Positions 51,031-60,465 of a DNA stretch of 64,000 nt are shown one piece after another. Numbering within the stretch: position 1 is the stretch's first letter; each line of letters begins with the position of its first letter. The notes below the pieces were generated by a model, which was not told the DNA's origin, searched no databases, and worked only from the letters and a program-made list of their open reading frames with translations. Position numbers and translations under genes: made by a program. The stretch comes from Acidobacteriota bacterium (lineage in GTDB: Bacteria; Acidobacteriota; Thermoanaerobaculia; Multivoradales; JBCCEF01): positions 100,762 to 164,761 of the forward strand of contig JBCCEF010000011.1 of NCBI GenBank assembly GCA_039030395.1, in the 5' to 3' direction.

Positions 51031-52860
51031 TCAGCTTTGGCTGCCGGTACCCTCGTACATCCGCTCCAAAACGTCCTGGTTGCGGGTCTCGACGACCTTG
51101 CGTTTGATCGACATCTTGGGGGTGAGTTCACCGGTCTCCTGGGAGAAGTCCGCCGGCAGCAGGTGGATCTTCTTGATCGTTTCGTAGGAAGCGAGGTCGC
51201 CGTTGACCGCCTGCACCGCGTCCCAGATCAGGTCGTGCACCTGAGCCTTGGAAGCGAGGTCGGCGTAGTCCGAGAAGGCGATGCCCTGATCGCTGGCCCA
51301 TTTGCCGACGGTCTCTTCGTTGATGGTGATCAGCGCGATACAGAACGGCCGCTTGTCGCCCAGCATGACCACCTGAGAGATGTAGTTGCAGCTCGCCTTG
51401 AGCTGGTTTTCGACATTCTGCGGCGCGATGTTCTTGCCGCCGGCGGTAACGATGATGTCCTTCTTGCGATCGGTGATCTTCAGGAAGCCATCCTCGTCCA
51501 CGAAGCCGACGTCGCCGGTGTAGAGGCGGCCCTGGGAGTCGAGCGCCTCGGCGGTGTCCTCCGGCCGGTTGTAGTAGCCCTTCATCACGCCGCGGCCTCG
51601 AATCAGGATTTCGCCGTCCTCAGCAATCTCCACCGCCGCACCGGGCACCGGCAGGCCGACGGTGCCGAACTTGTACTGCTCAGGACGGTTGACGAAGCTC
51701 GCCGCCGACGACTCCGTGAGGCCGTAGCCTTCAAGGACCAGGATGTCCGCCGCGTGGAAGAACTCAGCGATCTCACGCGCCAGCGGCGCACCGCCCGAAA
51801 CGAAGAAGCGGATCCTTCCGCCGAAGCGGTCCTTGAGCTTCGAGAACACCAGTTTGTCGGCGACCTTGTGCTTGAAGGCCAGCAGGCCGGAGGCGTCCTT
51901 GCCGGCTTGGCGCAGGCGCGACACCTCTTTGCCCACTTCCAGCGACCAGAGGAAAATCTTGTACTTCAGGCCGCCGGCTTCGCGGGCGCCGGACACCACC
52001 TTGTTGTAGACCTTCTCGAACACCCGCGGCACCGCCGCCATCACCGTCGGCCGGGCGACGGCCAGGTTGTCGACCAGATCGTCGATGGAGCCGTCGACCG
52101 CCGTCGGCACGCCGATGCGCACGGAGGCCACTTCCAGCACCTTGGCAAAGGAGTGGGCCAACGGCAGGAAAAGGTAGTGCTTATCGGTCGGCGACAGCAC
52201 CCCGATCTCCTCGATGGCGCCGGCCTCGAATACCCAGTTGTCGTGGGTGAGCATGACGCCCTTTGGCTTGCCGGTGGTGCCGGAGGTGTAGATCAAGGTG
52301 GCGAGATCGTCGGACTGGACGCTATCGGCGACTTCTTCGTAGGCTCCCGGGTTGGCGCTCTCCCAGGCGGCACCGCGAGCCGCCAGATCGTCGAGGGTCA
52401 GCAGCCAACCGTCGTCGGCGGTGCCGCCCGGCACCGCGCCCTCGATCACCACCACCGCTTTGACGGCGGGCACCTCGCCGCGCACCTCCACCAGCTTGGC
52501 CGCCTGCTCGGCGTTCTCGGCGAATACCACCACCGCCTCGGAATCACCCAGGATGTAGGCGCATTCCTCCGGCGTGTTCGAAGGATAAATAGTGGTGGTG
52601 GCGCCGCCGGCGCAGAGGATCGCCATGTCCACCGTCACCCACTCCGGCCGGGTCATCGACAGGATGGCGCAGCGCTGGCTCTTCTCCACTCCCAGGCTGC
52701 GCAAACCGCAGGAGATCTGACGGGCGCGATCGCCCACGTCGCGCCAGGTGAGGGTGTACCACTCTCCGCCCCGGCGCCCGTACATCGCATCGCTGTCCGG
52801 CGAGGTGGAAATCCGGTGGTGGAACATCTCGACGACGGACTGGAACGAACGGTCGCTCAT
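51031..52860 (-). CDS. Long-chain fatty acid CoA ligase (AMP-forming)
   Basis: 609 aa, FAA1-type length. It activates fatty acids to acyl-CoA with ATP. The P-loop-like motif is LIYTSGTTGKPKGVMLTH, motif II GYGLTESSAASFVN, the hinge GDVGFVDEDGFLKITDRKKD, and the C-terminal Lys region ELTPKMSIKRKVV. The long insertion with KYKIFLWSLEVGKEV is usual for the long-chain subgroup. A good ribosome site (GGAGG) lies before the ATG at 52860. It feeds the acyl-CoA genes on both sides. Confidence 0.95.
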   Translation of the reverse strand: MSDRSFQSVVEMFHHRISTSPDSDAMYGRRGGEWYTLTWRDVGDRARQISCGLRSLGVEKSQRCAILSMTRPEWVTVDMAILCAGGATTTIYPSNTPEECAYILGDSEAVVVFAENAEQAAKLVEVRGEVPAVKAVVVIEGAVPGGTADDGWLLTLDDLAARGAAWESANPGAYEEVADSVQSDDLATLIYTSGTTGKPKGVMLTHDNWVFEAGAIEEIGVLSPTDKHYLFLPLAHSFAKVLEVASVRIGVPTAVDGSIDDLVDNLAVARPTVMAAVPRVFEKVYNKVVSGAREAGGLKYKIFLWSLEVGKEVSRLRQAGKDASGLLAFKHKVADKLVFSKLKDRFGGRIRFFVSGGAPLAREIAEFFHAADILVLEGYGLTESSAASFVNRPEQYKFGTVGLPVPGAAVEIAEDGEILIRGRGVMKGYYNRPEDTAEALDSQGRLYTGDVGFVDEDGFLKITDRKKDIIVTAGGKNIAPQNVENQLKASCNYISQVVMLGDKRPFCIALITINEETVGKWASDQGIAFSDYADLASKAQVHDLIWDAVQAVNGDLASYETIKKIHLLPADFSQETGELTPKMSIKRKVVETRNQDVLERMYEGTGSQS

Positions 52861-52995
52861 GCAAGGCCTCCTACAAACCGAGAAATAGATCGCGCAAGGT
52901 TGGCTTGAATTGTGCTCCGAGTCGGACTTCTATGCAAGTCGGCTCCGTTCTTTTCAAGTCGTCATTGGCGGCTTACCCCTCGTGGCTTTGCCGCT

Positions 52996-53152
52996 CCGAG
53001 CCCGAGAGGGCTCGGCGGCGGACCGCCAGGTCCGCCGAGGATGAGGGTGAGGCCGAGTCATTTCTCGGCCGAGGGGGGCGCCCAGCCCCCCTGAGATCAA
53101 GAGCAATCAGAGCGCGGGAGAACCTTCGTTCCTCTCCCGCTCTCTGATTGCT
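52996..53152 (+). repeat. Composite hairpin repeat family B, copy 3
   Basis: Successive hairpins at 52996-53015 (CCGAGCCC arms), 53019-53034 (CGGACC arms) and 53051-53070 (GGCCGA arms) are followed by the core GGGGGGCGCCCAGCCCCCC (53073-53091) and a last hairpin with 20-nt arms (53102-53121 and 53133-53152, 19/20 paired). It fills most of the 303-nt region between the divergent ligase and NFACT-R genes and ends 11 nt before the latter's ATG. The part from 52861 to 52995 has no recognisable feature beyond the ligase ribosome site. Confidence 0.85.
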
Positions 53153-53163
53153 ACCATGCGCGG

Positions 53164-53568
53164 ATGGCGAGCAAGGGCCGCGGCTATCGCACCATCGAGC
53201 ACGAAGGCTTTACCATCCTGGTGGGCAAGGGGGCAGCGGACAATGATCGCCTAAGTCTGGTGATCGCCGAGCCTCGAGACTTCTGGCTGCATATCGCCGG
53301 CGGTACGCCGGGCAGCCATGTGGTGGTGCGCAATCCGGACGATCTCGCCGCCCTGCCCCGCTCCGTCGAAGAGCGAGCTGCGGCGCTGGCCGCCTGGCAC
53401 TCCAAGGGCCGCAACGGCCGCGGCAAGACCGAAGTCCACATTTGCCGCGCGCGAGACGTCTCCAAACCGTGCGGCTACCCGGCCGGCCGGGTCAACCTGC
53501 GCCGCTTCGACCGACTGAAGGTCTACGCCGAACGCGCCTATCCGGCGGGAGAAGAGGAACCGACATGA
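53164..53568 (+). CDS. Stand-alone NFACT-R (DUF814) domain protein
   Basis: 134 aa. The NFACT RNA-binding domain is complete: GYRTIEHEGFTILVGKGAADNDRLS at the start, DFWLHIAGGTPGSHVVVRNP, and a C-terminal VNLRRFDRLKVYAERA. In RqcH/Rqc2 it is part of a larger protein that tails stalled nascent chains; short NFACT-R proteins occur alone in some bacteria and may bind tRNA or ribosomes. Its stop overlaps the start of the following unknown gene (ATGA). Confidence 0.88.
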   Translation: MASKGRGYRTIEHEGFTILVGKGAADNDRLSLVIAEPRDFWLHIAGGTPGSHVVVRNPDDLAALPRSVEERAAALAAWHSKGRNGRGKTEVHICRARDVSKPCGYPAGRVNLRRFDRLKVYAERAYPAGEEEPT

Positions 53569-53930
53569 TTCTGTACGAACGTTTGACGCCGGCAATGCAG
53601 CAGATGGTGGACACCTGGGCCGAACGCCTGGGAGGCACTTCCTGGCAGCGGCGCGGTGAGTTGCTGGCCCAGGCGGCAGAGCCCTTCACCGAAACCCTCG
53701 ATGGCGAGCAAGCCAGCACCGCGGCCCGCGGCTTTCTGACGGCGGTGCTCGAAAAGCTCGACCCGCAAGAGGTCGACGATCCTTACCTGGCCGTCCTGCT
53801 GGCGATTTCGCTCCGGCCGGACCACAGAGCATTGGCCGACGAGTACCTGACCGAGCACCCGGAGTTCGCGGATCTGTTCAAAACAGAATTGGGGAGCCGA
53901 TTCGTCGACCCCAGCGGCCCACCATCGTAG
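53565..53930 (+). CDS. Unknown protein co-translated with NFACT-R
   Basis: 121 aa, predicted mostly helical, no signal peptide. Two helical halves are seen (LTPAMQQMVDTWAERLGGT; AARGFLTAVLEKLDPQEVDD), with a conserved-looking ISLRPDHRALADEYLTEHPEF. The ATG overlaps the NFACT-R stop, so a partner role for the RNA-binding protein is plausible. I do not recognise it. The frame is open upstream within the NFACT-R gene, where it is only a shadow. Confidence 0.72.
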   Translation: MILYERLTPAMQQMVDTWAERLGGTSWQRRGELLAQAAEPFTETLDGEQASTAARGFLTAVLEKLDPQEVDDPYLAVLLAISLRPDHRALADEYLTEHPEFADLFKTELGSRFVDPSGPPS

Positions 53931-54005
53931 GGAAAGCCCGATTACTAAACGTATTTCCGAGGATTTCGCGGCGCCGGCAAGGAGCCACGACACACCGGAA
54001 AGACG

Positions 54006-55664
54006 CTACGTTTGCAAGACTCCGGTCTTGAACTCCGCTACCTCCGGATTCTCCGCCACCGCCTCCAGCGCCCGGGCCAGCACCTGCCTCGTCTTCGCCG
54101 GCTCGATGATGGCGTCCACCCACAGGCGGGCGGCGGCGTAGCGGGGATTCATGGCGTCGTCGTAGCGCTTCTGGATGCGGGCCAGAAGTTCCTGTTTTTC
54201 CTCGTCCGAGACCTCCCGGTTCTTGAGTTGGATCGACAACAGGGTCTTCGAGGCCTGGGCGCCGCCCATCACCGCGATGGAGGCAGACGGCCAAGCGAAG
54301 AGGAAGCGGGCACCGTAGGCCTTGCCGCACATGGCGTAGTTGCCGGCACCGTAGGAATTGCCGACGAACAGGGTGATCTTTGGGACAGAGGAGTTGGCGA
54401 CGGCATTCACCAGCTTGGCGCCGTCTTTGATGATGCCGCCGCGCTCGGCGCGGCTGCCGACCATGAAGCCGGTGACGTCCTGCAGGAAGAGCAGCGGGAT
54501 TTTCTTCTGGTTGCACACCTGCACAAACCGGGCGGCCTTGTCGGCGGACTCGGAATAGACCACGCCGCCGATTTGGAGTTCCTTGTCCTTCGGCTCCAGT
54601 CCGGTCTTGCGCTGCACCACCGAACGCTGGTTGGCGACGATGCCCACCACTCGGCCCTCGATCCAGCCGGTGCCGCAAATGATGGTCTCGCCGTAGGTGG
54701 CCTTGAACTCGTCCAGTTCCGAGCCATCGAGTAGCCGAGCGAGAATCTCGCGCATGTCGTAGGGCTTGGCCCGGTCGATCGGCAGTACCGCCGCGAGCTC
54801 CTCCACCGGCGACCGCGGTTTCTGCGCCTCGCGGAGGGCAAAGGGCGCCTTTTCAGTGTCGCCGAGCTGTTCGATCTGCCGGCGGATGGCCGCCAGGCAG
54901 TCGGCATCGGAGGCATGCCGGTGGTCGACGACGCCGGAAATGTCCACCTGCACCTCGGCACCGCCCAGGGCTTGGTTGTCGATGTCTTCACCGATCGCCG
55001 CCTTCACCAGGTGCGAACCGGCGAGAAAGATCGAGCCGGTGCCCTCGACGATATGCGACTCGTCGCTCATGATCGGCAGGTAGGCACCGCCGGCGACGCA
55101 GGAACCCATGATCGCTGCCACCTGGAAGATGCCCTCGGCGGACAGCCGGGCGTTGTTGTAGAAGGCGCGGCCGAAGTGCTCCTTGTCCGGGAAGATTTCG
55201 TCCTGCATCGGCAGAAAGACGCCGGCCGAATCCACCAGGTAAACCATCGGCAGGCGGTTCTCCAGGGCGACCTCCTGCGCCCGCAGTACCTTCTTGCAGG
55301 TGAGCGGGAACCAGGCGCCGGCCTTGACGGTGGCGTCGTTGGCCACCACCATCACCTCGCGGCCGTGCACCCTGCCGAGGCCGGTCACCACCCCCGCCGC
55401 CGGCGCGCCACCGACCTCTTCGTAGAAACCGTGGGCCACCCACAAACCCAGTTCGAGGAAATCCGCCCCCTCGTCGCACAGTGCCGCCACCCGCTCGCGA
55501 GCGGTTAGCTTGCCCTTGGCGCGCTGTTTCTCCTGGCGCTTGGCCCCGCCGCCGAGGCGGATCGCAGCCTCCTCCTCCCTCAGGCGCTCGACCTCCCCTT
55601 GCCAGTGCTCGGCGCGGCGGGCGAATCGCTCGTCATGGGTCACGTTGCTTTCAAGAATGGCCAC
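54006..55664 (-). CDS. Biotin-dependent acyl-CoA carboxyltransferase (beta subunit)
   Basis: 552 aa, beta subunit length for methylcrotonyl-/geranyl-/propionyl-CoA carboxylases. The acyl-CoA and biotin oxyanion loops are GSCVAGGAYLPIMSDE and FVGNSYGAGNYAMCGKAYG, and KLTARERVAAL and RPYDMREILARLLDGSEL-like (KPYDMREILARLLDGSE) segments are typical. The GTG at 55664 is chosen because AGGAG lies 7 nt upstream. No biotin carboxylase or carrier subunit occurs in the window. Methylcrotonyl- or geranyl-CoA is favoured by the AtuA and hydratase genes nearby. Confidence 0.93.
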   Translation of the reverse strand: MAILESNVTHDERFARRAEHWQGEVERLREEEAAIRLGGGAKRQEKQRAKGKLTARERVAALCDEGADFLELGLWVAHGFYEEVGGAPAAGVVTGLGRVHGREVMVVANDATVKAGAWFPLTCKKVLRAQEVALENRLPMVYLVDSAGVFLPMQDEIFPDKEHFGRAFYNNARLSAEGIFQVAAIMGSCVAGGAYLPIMSDESHIVEGTGSIFLAGSHLVKAAIGEDIDNQALGGAEVQVDISGVVDHRHASDADCLAAIRRQIEQLGDTEKAPFALREAQKPRSPVEELAAVLPIDRAKPYDMREILARLLDGSELDEFKATYGETIICGTGWIEGRVVGIVANQRSVVQRKTGLEPKDKELQIGGVVYSESADKAARFVQVCNQKKIPLLFLQDVTGFMVGSRAERGGIIKDGAKLVNAVANSSVPKITLFVGNSYGAGNYAMCGKAYGARFLFAWPSASIAVMGGAQASKTLLSIQLKNREVSDEEKQELLARIQKRYDDAMNPRYAAARLWVDAIIEPAKTRQVLARALEAVAENPEVAEFKTGVLQT

Positions 55665-55785
55665 GGGGTGTCTCCTCAAACGTCGGATGGGGGATCAAAG
55701 GATGAAGCGGGATTATAAGGGGCCGCCCAGTCGGGGGACGCCCCTCGAGGAGAGCCGGGCTGGCGGACCGAGATAGCATTCGGTC

Positions 55786-56031
55786 ATGAAGATTCGCATC
55801 CTGGCCTTCGCCACCGCCGCCGAAGCTTTGGGCGGCCGGGAGATCGAACTGGAGGTTCCCGCTGGAACTCGGGTCTCCGACCTCGCCGGCCGAATGGCAG
55901 AAGACCACCCGGCTCTCGCCCCCCTCTGGCCGCGCCTGGCCGTCGCCGTCGACGGGCAACTGGCGCAAACCAGTACGGTGATCGCGGCAGGAGCGGAGGT
56001 CGCGCTGCTCCCTCCGGTCTCCGGCGGATGA
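55786..56031 (+). CDS. moaD: MoaD, molybdopterin synthase small subunit
   Basis: 81 aa, ubiquitin-like fold with the essential C-terminal Gly-Gly (PPVSGG). It carries the thiocarboxylate sulfur into the dithiolene of molybdopterin. IRILAFATAAEALGGREIEL is typical of the N-terminus. Its stop overlaps the moaE start (ATGA), giving equal amounts of both subunits. Confidence 0.93.
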   Translation: MKIRILAFATAAEALGGREIELEVPAGTRVSDLAGRMAEDHPALAPLWPRLAVAVDGQLAQTSTVIAAGAEVALLPPVSGG

Positions 56032-56507
56032 CCACCGGCCTGACCCACTCCGCGCTCGATTCCGCGGTGATCACCGCCGCGGTGCAAAGCCGCGAGCGCG
56101 GTGCGGTGGTCACCTTCGTGGGAGCGGTGCGCGACTCTCACCGCGGACGGGCGGTCGAGCGGTTGACCTACGAGGGCTACGAACCGATGGCCGAAGAGAC
56201 CCTGCGGCGCATCATCCGGGACCTCGAAGCTGCCCACCGGAACCTGGCGGCGGCGATCGTCCACCGCCTCGGAGAGGTGCCGGCAGGCGAAGCGAGCGTG
56301 GTGATCGCCGTCGCCTCACCGCATCGCGACGCCGCCTACGAGGCGAGCCGCGAGGCTCTCGAACGCCTCAAAGCCGAAGTGCCGATCTGGAAACGAGAAC
56401 ACTATGCGGACGGCGAGGCGGTGTGGCGTGAGGAAGAGCCCTTGTCCGCCGGTCAGGGACCGATCGTCCCATCGCCCGGGCCAACGGGCGCGGACGGCGG
56501 TTCGTAG
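56028..56507 (+). CDS. moaE: MoaE, molybdopterin synthase large subunit
   Basis: 159 aa. Conserved parts are FVGAVRDSHRGRAVERLTYEGY, HRLGEVPAGEASVVIAVASPHR, and the catalytic-lysine segment LERLKAEVPIWKREHYADG. It forms a heterotetramer with MoaD and converts precursor Z to molybdopterin. Its last 55 bases overlap the 3' end of the convergent zincin gene. The Gly/Pro-rich tail after EEEPLSA is probably dispensable. Confidence 0.94.
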   Translation: MTTGLTHSALDSAVITAAVQSRERGAVVTFVGAVRDSHRGRAVERLTYEGYEPMAEETLRRIIRDLEAAHRNLAAAIVHRLGEVPAGEASVVIAVASPHRDAAYEASREALERLKAEVPIWKREHYADGEAVWREEEPLSAGQGPIVPSPGPTGADGGS

Positions 56508-57901
56508 TCCGCCCGCGCCGCCGCCTCGGCCCGCACCCACTCGGCGAATCCCGCGTCGAGACTCGCCGCCTCCCGCCCCAGGGCGAACCACAGCGAGGCC
56601 GGCGCTGCCGAGTCGCCCTCCGACACCGCCGCCAAAAAGCGCCGGAAAGGATCGGCCAGGGCGCCTCCTTCGCCCTCCAGCAGATAGCGCACGAAGAATC
56701 CGCTGTAGGCGTAGTAGAGGTCCCGCAGGTCCGACCGCACGAAGCCCTGCCAGTCGAGAGCCGTCAGTTCCGCCAGCGACGGCAGCGCGTCGCGGTCGAG
56801 GGAATAGGCCAGAAGCCGGAGGGTGGCCGGGGGACCGAAGTAGCGCTTGCGATCCCCCTCGGTCACCGTCGAGCCGCCCAGTTTCGAGATGTCAAGACCA
56901 CCGGCGGGGCCGATGCGGCACGAGGCGAGATCGTCCGCCAGCCCTTCGTCCAGCCAGGGAGGTAGAGCCGGACCGAGGGCCCGGCGGTTGAGCAGATGGA
57001 CCACCTCGTGCACCAGCGTCTCATGGAGTTCGTCACGCCGCCGTTCCCCCCGGTACAGGGCCACCAGGCCCGCCGCCGCATGGCCGCTCGCCGGCAACCC
57101 GACGAGCGGCGTCTCCAGGTTCTGGAAGCGCCGATAGGCGCGCTCGGCATCGAACAACACCACCGCTTCCCGCGCTTGCCCTCTCGGCGACCGGCCGTAG
57201 CGCCCAAAGTAGGCGCGTTCCAGATCGCCGGCCAGCCGATCGAGGGTGGTGACCAGACCGACGTCCACCACGTCCGTAAAGAGCGGATAGGGACCGATTT
57301 CGCCGGCCGGTCCACCGACTCCGAGAAGGTCGAGGGCCGCTTCGAGGCGCTCAGGATCCGGCGCCTGGCCCGGCAGCGGGCGCGCCGGCTCCGGGGCATT
57401 GCCGAGCGGCGGCTCCCCGGCTCGGGCACGTTCGATCGGCCGCACCCAACCCTCCTGCCGGCGGTCCGTGCGCACTCGCCGCCAGGCGCCTCGGCGTTCC
57501 AACACCAGGACGCGGGAAAAGGCATCGACCTCCGCCACCACCGGCGACGATTCGGACCGCCCCCGGTAGAGCCGGTCACCGGGCCCCAGCCACAGCTCGC
57601 CGGCATCGCCGTCTCCAGGCTTGGGGATACGACCCGCGGCGTTCTGGCTGCCGGTGAGATCGATCGGCCCCGCGGGGACGACGGGCTCGGCGGCGGCGCC
57701 TTCGGCCGGCTCCCGTTGCGGCTCCGGAGGCTCCGGAGGCAGATAGCCGCGGCGGAGCTCGGCGATCCATGGACCGGCCAGCGGCCAACTCTCGGCGCTT
57801 TCGACCGCGGGAGACTCCGGGAAACGGGAGAGCCAGACAAATCCACCAAGGGCGAGCACCAGTACCAAGAGGGCGAGGTACACCGGCCAAGCACGGCTCA
57901 T
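56453..57901 (-). CDS. Membrane-anchored SH3-like/zincin protein
   Basis: 482 aa. One N-terminal helix (residues 6-25) anchors it in the membrane with the rest outside. A Pro-rich linker, then an SH3-like domain at about 100-158 (GPGDRLYRGRSESSPVVAEV ... GWVRPI), then a peptidase-MA-like zincin domain: HEVVH at 298-302 and the downstream Glu in WLDEGLADDLAS (about 316-327). The zinc ligands and catalytic Glu are intact, so it is probably an active metallopeptidase of the envelope. The 3' end overlaps moaE by 55 nt. It lies 46 nt from metF on the same strand. Confidence 0.82.
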   Translation of the reverse strand: MSRAWPVYLALLVLVLALGGFVWLSRFPESPAVESAESWPLAGPWIAELRRGYLPPEPPEPQREPAEGAAAEPVVPAGPIDLTGSQNAAGRIPKPGDGDAGELWLGPGDRLYRGRSESSPVVAEVDAFSRVLVLERRGAWRRVRTDRRQEGWVRPIERARAGEPPLGNAPEPARPLPGQAPDPERLEAALDLLGVGGPAGEIGPYPLFTDVVDVGLVTTLDRLAGDLERAYFGRYGRSPRGQAREAVVLFDAERAYRRFQNLETPLVGLPASGHAAAGLVALYRGERRRDELHETLVHEVVHLLNRRALGPALPPWLDEGLADDLASCRIGPAGGLDISKLGGSTVTEGDRKRYFGPPATLRLLAYSLDRDALPSLAELTALDWQGFVRSDLRDLYYAYSGFFVRYLLEGEGGALADPFRRFLAAVSEGDSAAPASLWFALGREAASLDAGFAEWVRAEAAARADYEPPSAPVGPGDGTIGP

Positions 57902-57947
57902 GGGGGCATTCTACGAACCGGCGCGGAAGGAGTTGCCGAGGCCCGTT

Positions 57948-58895
57948 TCAGATCTTGAGGCGCGTCATCAGATCGTTGACCGCCACGGCATCGAGCATCA
58001 CGTAGAAGTGTACCGAGGGAACTCCTCGGTCGACCAACTCCTGCGCCTGAGCCAAAGCCCATTTCACCCCGATTTCCCGGACATGCTTCGGATCGGCCGT
58101 GATGGCCTCCGAAAGTTCCGGCGGAATATCGACGTGGAAAGTGCGAGGGATGCTCGACAGGTGTTTGAGCGAGGTGACCACCTTCAAACCTGGGATGATC
58201 GGCACCCCGATCCCCGCTTCCCGGCAGGACTCGACGTAGCGGAAGTAGCGCGAATTGTCGAAGAACATCTGAGTGACGATGTACTCCGCACCGGCATCGA
58301 CTTTCTCTTTCGCCCAGCGGATGTCGCTCGGCAAGTTGGGGGCCTCGAAGTGCTTTTCCGGATAGCCACCGACTCCGACGCAAAAGCTGGTGGGCTCCGC
58401 ATCGAGCAGGGATTCTTCGAGATAGGTACCGGCGTTCATCGCCTCGATCTGCCGCACCAGATCCACCGCGAAGGGGTTGGCGCTGCGACCGTTGCGCAGA
58501 GGCTTGCGGTAGCCGCTATCGTCGCCGCGCACCGCCAACACGTTGTCGATCCCCAGGTAGTTGAGTTCGATCAGGAAGTCCTCGGTCTCCTCCCGGGTGA
58601 AGCCCTGGCAGAGGATGTGAGGAACCGCGTCGATGTCGTACTTGTTCTGGATCAGCGCACACACTCCGAGGGTGCCCGGCCGCTTGCGCTTGATGCGCTT
58701 CTGGATGCCGCTGCCGGTTTCCTCGTAGATCACCTCCGCCGGGTGGCTGGTGATGTCGATGAACGGCGGATTGTGGGGCACTAACTGCTCGATCACCTCC
58801 AGCAGTTGCCGCACGTTGCCACCACGCAGGGGCGGAATGATCTCGAAGCTGATGAGTGGCCCGTCGGCCTGATCCAAGTGATCGGTGACTTTCAT
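57948..58895 (-). CDS. metF: Methylenetetrahydrofolate reductase
   Basis: 315 aa. It reduces methylene-THF to methyl-THF for methionine synthesis with FAD. Signature parts: ISFEIIPPLRGGNV with the catalytic Glu, the folate segment NVLAVRGDD, GVGGYPEKH, and the FAD/substrate segment YIVTQMFFDNSRY. The ATG at 58895 is chosen over an open frame to 59159; GAGGG is found about 11 nt upstream. No riboswitch is visible before it. Confidence 0.94.
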   Translation of the reverse strand: MKVTDHLDQADGPLISFEIIPPLRGGNVRQLLEVIEQLVPHNPPFIDITSHPAEVIYEETGSGIQKRIKRKRPGTLGVCALIQNKYDIDAVPHILCQGFTREETEDFLIELNYLGIDNVLAVRGDDSGYRKPLRNGRSANPFAVDLVRQIEAMNAGTYLEESLLDAEPTSFCVGVGGYPEKHFEAPNLPSDIRWAKEKVDAGAEYIVTQMFFDNSRYFRYVESCREAGIGVPIIPGLKVVTSLKHLSSIPRTFHVDIPPELSEAITADPKHVREIGVKWALAQAQELVDRGVPSVHFYVMLDAVAVNDLMTRLKI

Positions 58896-59027
58896 GCGAT
58901 GACTTGCCCTCGGCGGATCATTTCTCGGTGGGCAACCACAGGCCGTGGTGAAGCCAGGCCGAGTATAGCGGGCGGAAAATGAAACTTCGATAGAGTCGGA
59001 TGAGCCAGTGGCTGGATCCCCCTCCCG

Positions 59028-60437
59028 ATGAACACTTTCACTCCCCGCGGACGAATCACCTCGACGGTGCGCCTGGCGGGCGATCTCGCGATCGCCGCGG
59101 CCGCATTCTACGGCGCCTTCTGGGCCCGGATCACCGTCCCCATCCCCTTCACCGAGCAACTGCTGCCGGAAGATCGGTTGCTCCTGGCCTCGTCCGGCTG
59201 GAACGGCGTGGCGCTGGCGGTGGCCAGCCAGCTCGTACTGCTCTACTTCTTCGGCTTCTACGATCCGCCGGAGCCGCGGCCGCGCCTCGACCTCGTCCGC
59301 CGCCTAGCCGCCGCCGCCGGCCTCCAGGGATTGCTGCTGGCGGGCTTCTACTTCCTGTCGGAAACCCAGTTTCCGCGCTCGGTGCTGGTGCTCTTCGTAC
59401 TGGTGAACTTCGTCGCCTTGCTGCTGTGGCGGCTCCTGATCGAGCGTTTCCACCGTCCCGGCCGCCGCCGAGTGGTGCTGGTGGGCTGCGGCCCATCGGC
59501 CATTGAGGTGGCGGTCAAGATCGACCTTCACCACCAGCACGGATTGGAGGTGGTGGGTTACGTCGTCCCGCCGGACGAGGAAGACTTCTGCGACCCGGAG
59601 GCGCCGGCCCTGGGACCCTGCCTCGGCACCCTCGACGACTTGCCTCACAAGATTCCTGAACTCGGCATCCACCACGTGATCCTGGCCGGCAGCGCGCCGA
59701 GTTGGCGAACCCATATGCTCGATCGGCTGTCCAGCTCCCAGCCGGCGCGCTCCAGTGTGCTCCTGCTGCCGGGTCCCTACGAGAGCCTGATCGGGCGCAT
59801 GCGCTACCGGTGGGTCCATGACCTGCCGTTGATCGAGGTGGTGCGGGAGAACGAGTGGCGGGTGCGCCGCCCCCTCAAGCGCACCCTCGACCTCACCGGC
59901 GCCAGCCTGCTGATGCTGCTGTCGCTGCCCCTTCTCGCCATTTGCGTCCCGCTGGTCTGGTTCACTTCACCGGGCAGCGCCTTCTACCGCCAGCGGCGGA
60001 TCGGTCGCGGCATGAAGGAGTTCACCCTGTGGAAACTCCGCACCATGCGGACGGACGCCGAAGCCGAAACCGGGGAAGTCCTGGCCCAGCCGGACGACCC
60101 GCGCCTCACCGCCGTCGGCGGCTGGCTGCGCGCCACCCGCATCGATGAACTACCACAGCTCCTAAACGTCCTCGGCGGCACCATGAGCCTGGTCGGGCCG
60201 CGCCCGGAGCGCCCGGGCTTTGTGCGCCGCTATCTGGAGGAAATTCCCGGCTACACCGAGCGCTTCGCCGTCGTCCCTGGCCTCACCGGCCTCGCCCAGG
60301 TCAACGGCGAATACCTCTCCAGCCCCCAGAACAAACTCCGCTACGACCTCGCCTACATCGCCAACTGGAACCTGTGGCTGGACCTGTCGATCCTGTTCCG
60401 CACGGTGAAGATTGTGGTGGGCTCGCGGGGGACCTGA
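59028..60437 (+). CDS. Undecaprenyl-phosphate sugar-1-phosphate transferase
   Basis: 469 aa of the WbaP/WcaJ type. Four or five N-terminal helices are followed by a CoA-binding-like Rossmann domain ([18 protein letters not shown]). Another helix ([19 protein letters not shown]) then leads into the catalytic domain: [47 protein letters not shown] and [11 protein letters not shown]. It starts exopolysaccharide or O-antigen units on the lipid carrier. No other polysaccharide gene is adjacent. The ribosome site is weak. Confidence 0.93.
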   Translation: MNTFTPRGRITSTVRLAGDLAIAAAAFYGAFWARITVPIPFTEQLLPEDRLLLASSGWNGVALAVASQLVLLYFFGFYDPPEPRPRLDLVRRLAAAAGLQGLLLAGFYFLSETQFPRSVLVLFVLVNFVALLLWRLLIERFHRPGRRRVVLVGCGPSAIEVAVKIDLHHQHGLEVVGYVVPPDEEDFCDPEAPALGPCLGTLDDLPHKIPELGIHHVILAGSAPSWRTHMLDRLSSSQPARSSVLLLPGPYESLIGRMRYRWVHDLPLIEVVRENEWRVRRPLKRTLDLTGASLLMLLSLPLLAICVPLVWFTSPGSAFYRQRRIGRGMKEFTLWKLRTMRTDAEAETGEVLAQPDDPRLTAVGGWLRATRIDELPQLLNVLGGTMSLVGPRPERPGFVRRYLEEIPGYTERFAVVPGLTGLAQVNGEYLSSPQNKLRYDLAYIANWNLWLDLSILFRTVKIVVGSRGT

Positions 60438-60465
60438 GGAACTTTGTCGAGATGAAGTGGGGTTG

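Noticed and set aside
57902-59027. SAM or other riboswitch ahead of metF
   Set aside because: No conserved aptamer pattern or terminator/anti-terminator pair is visible between 58896 and 59027.
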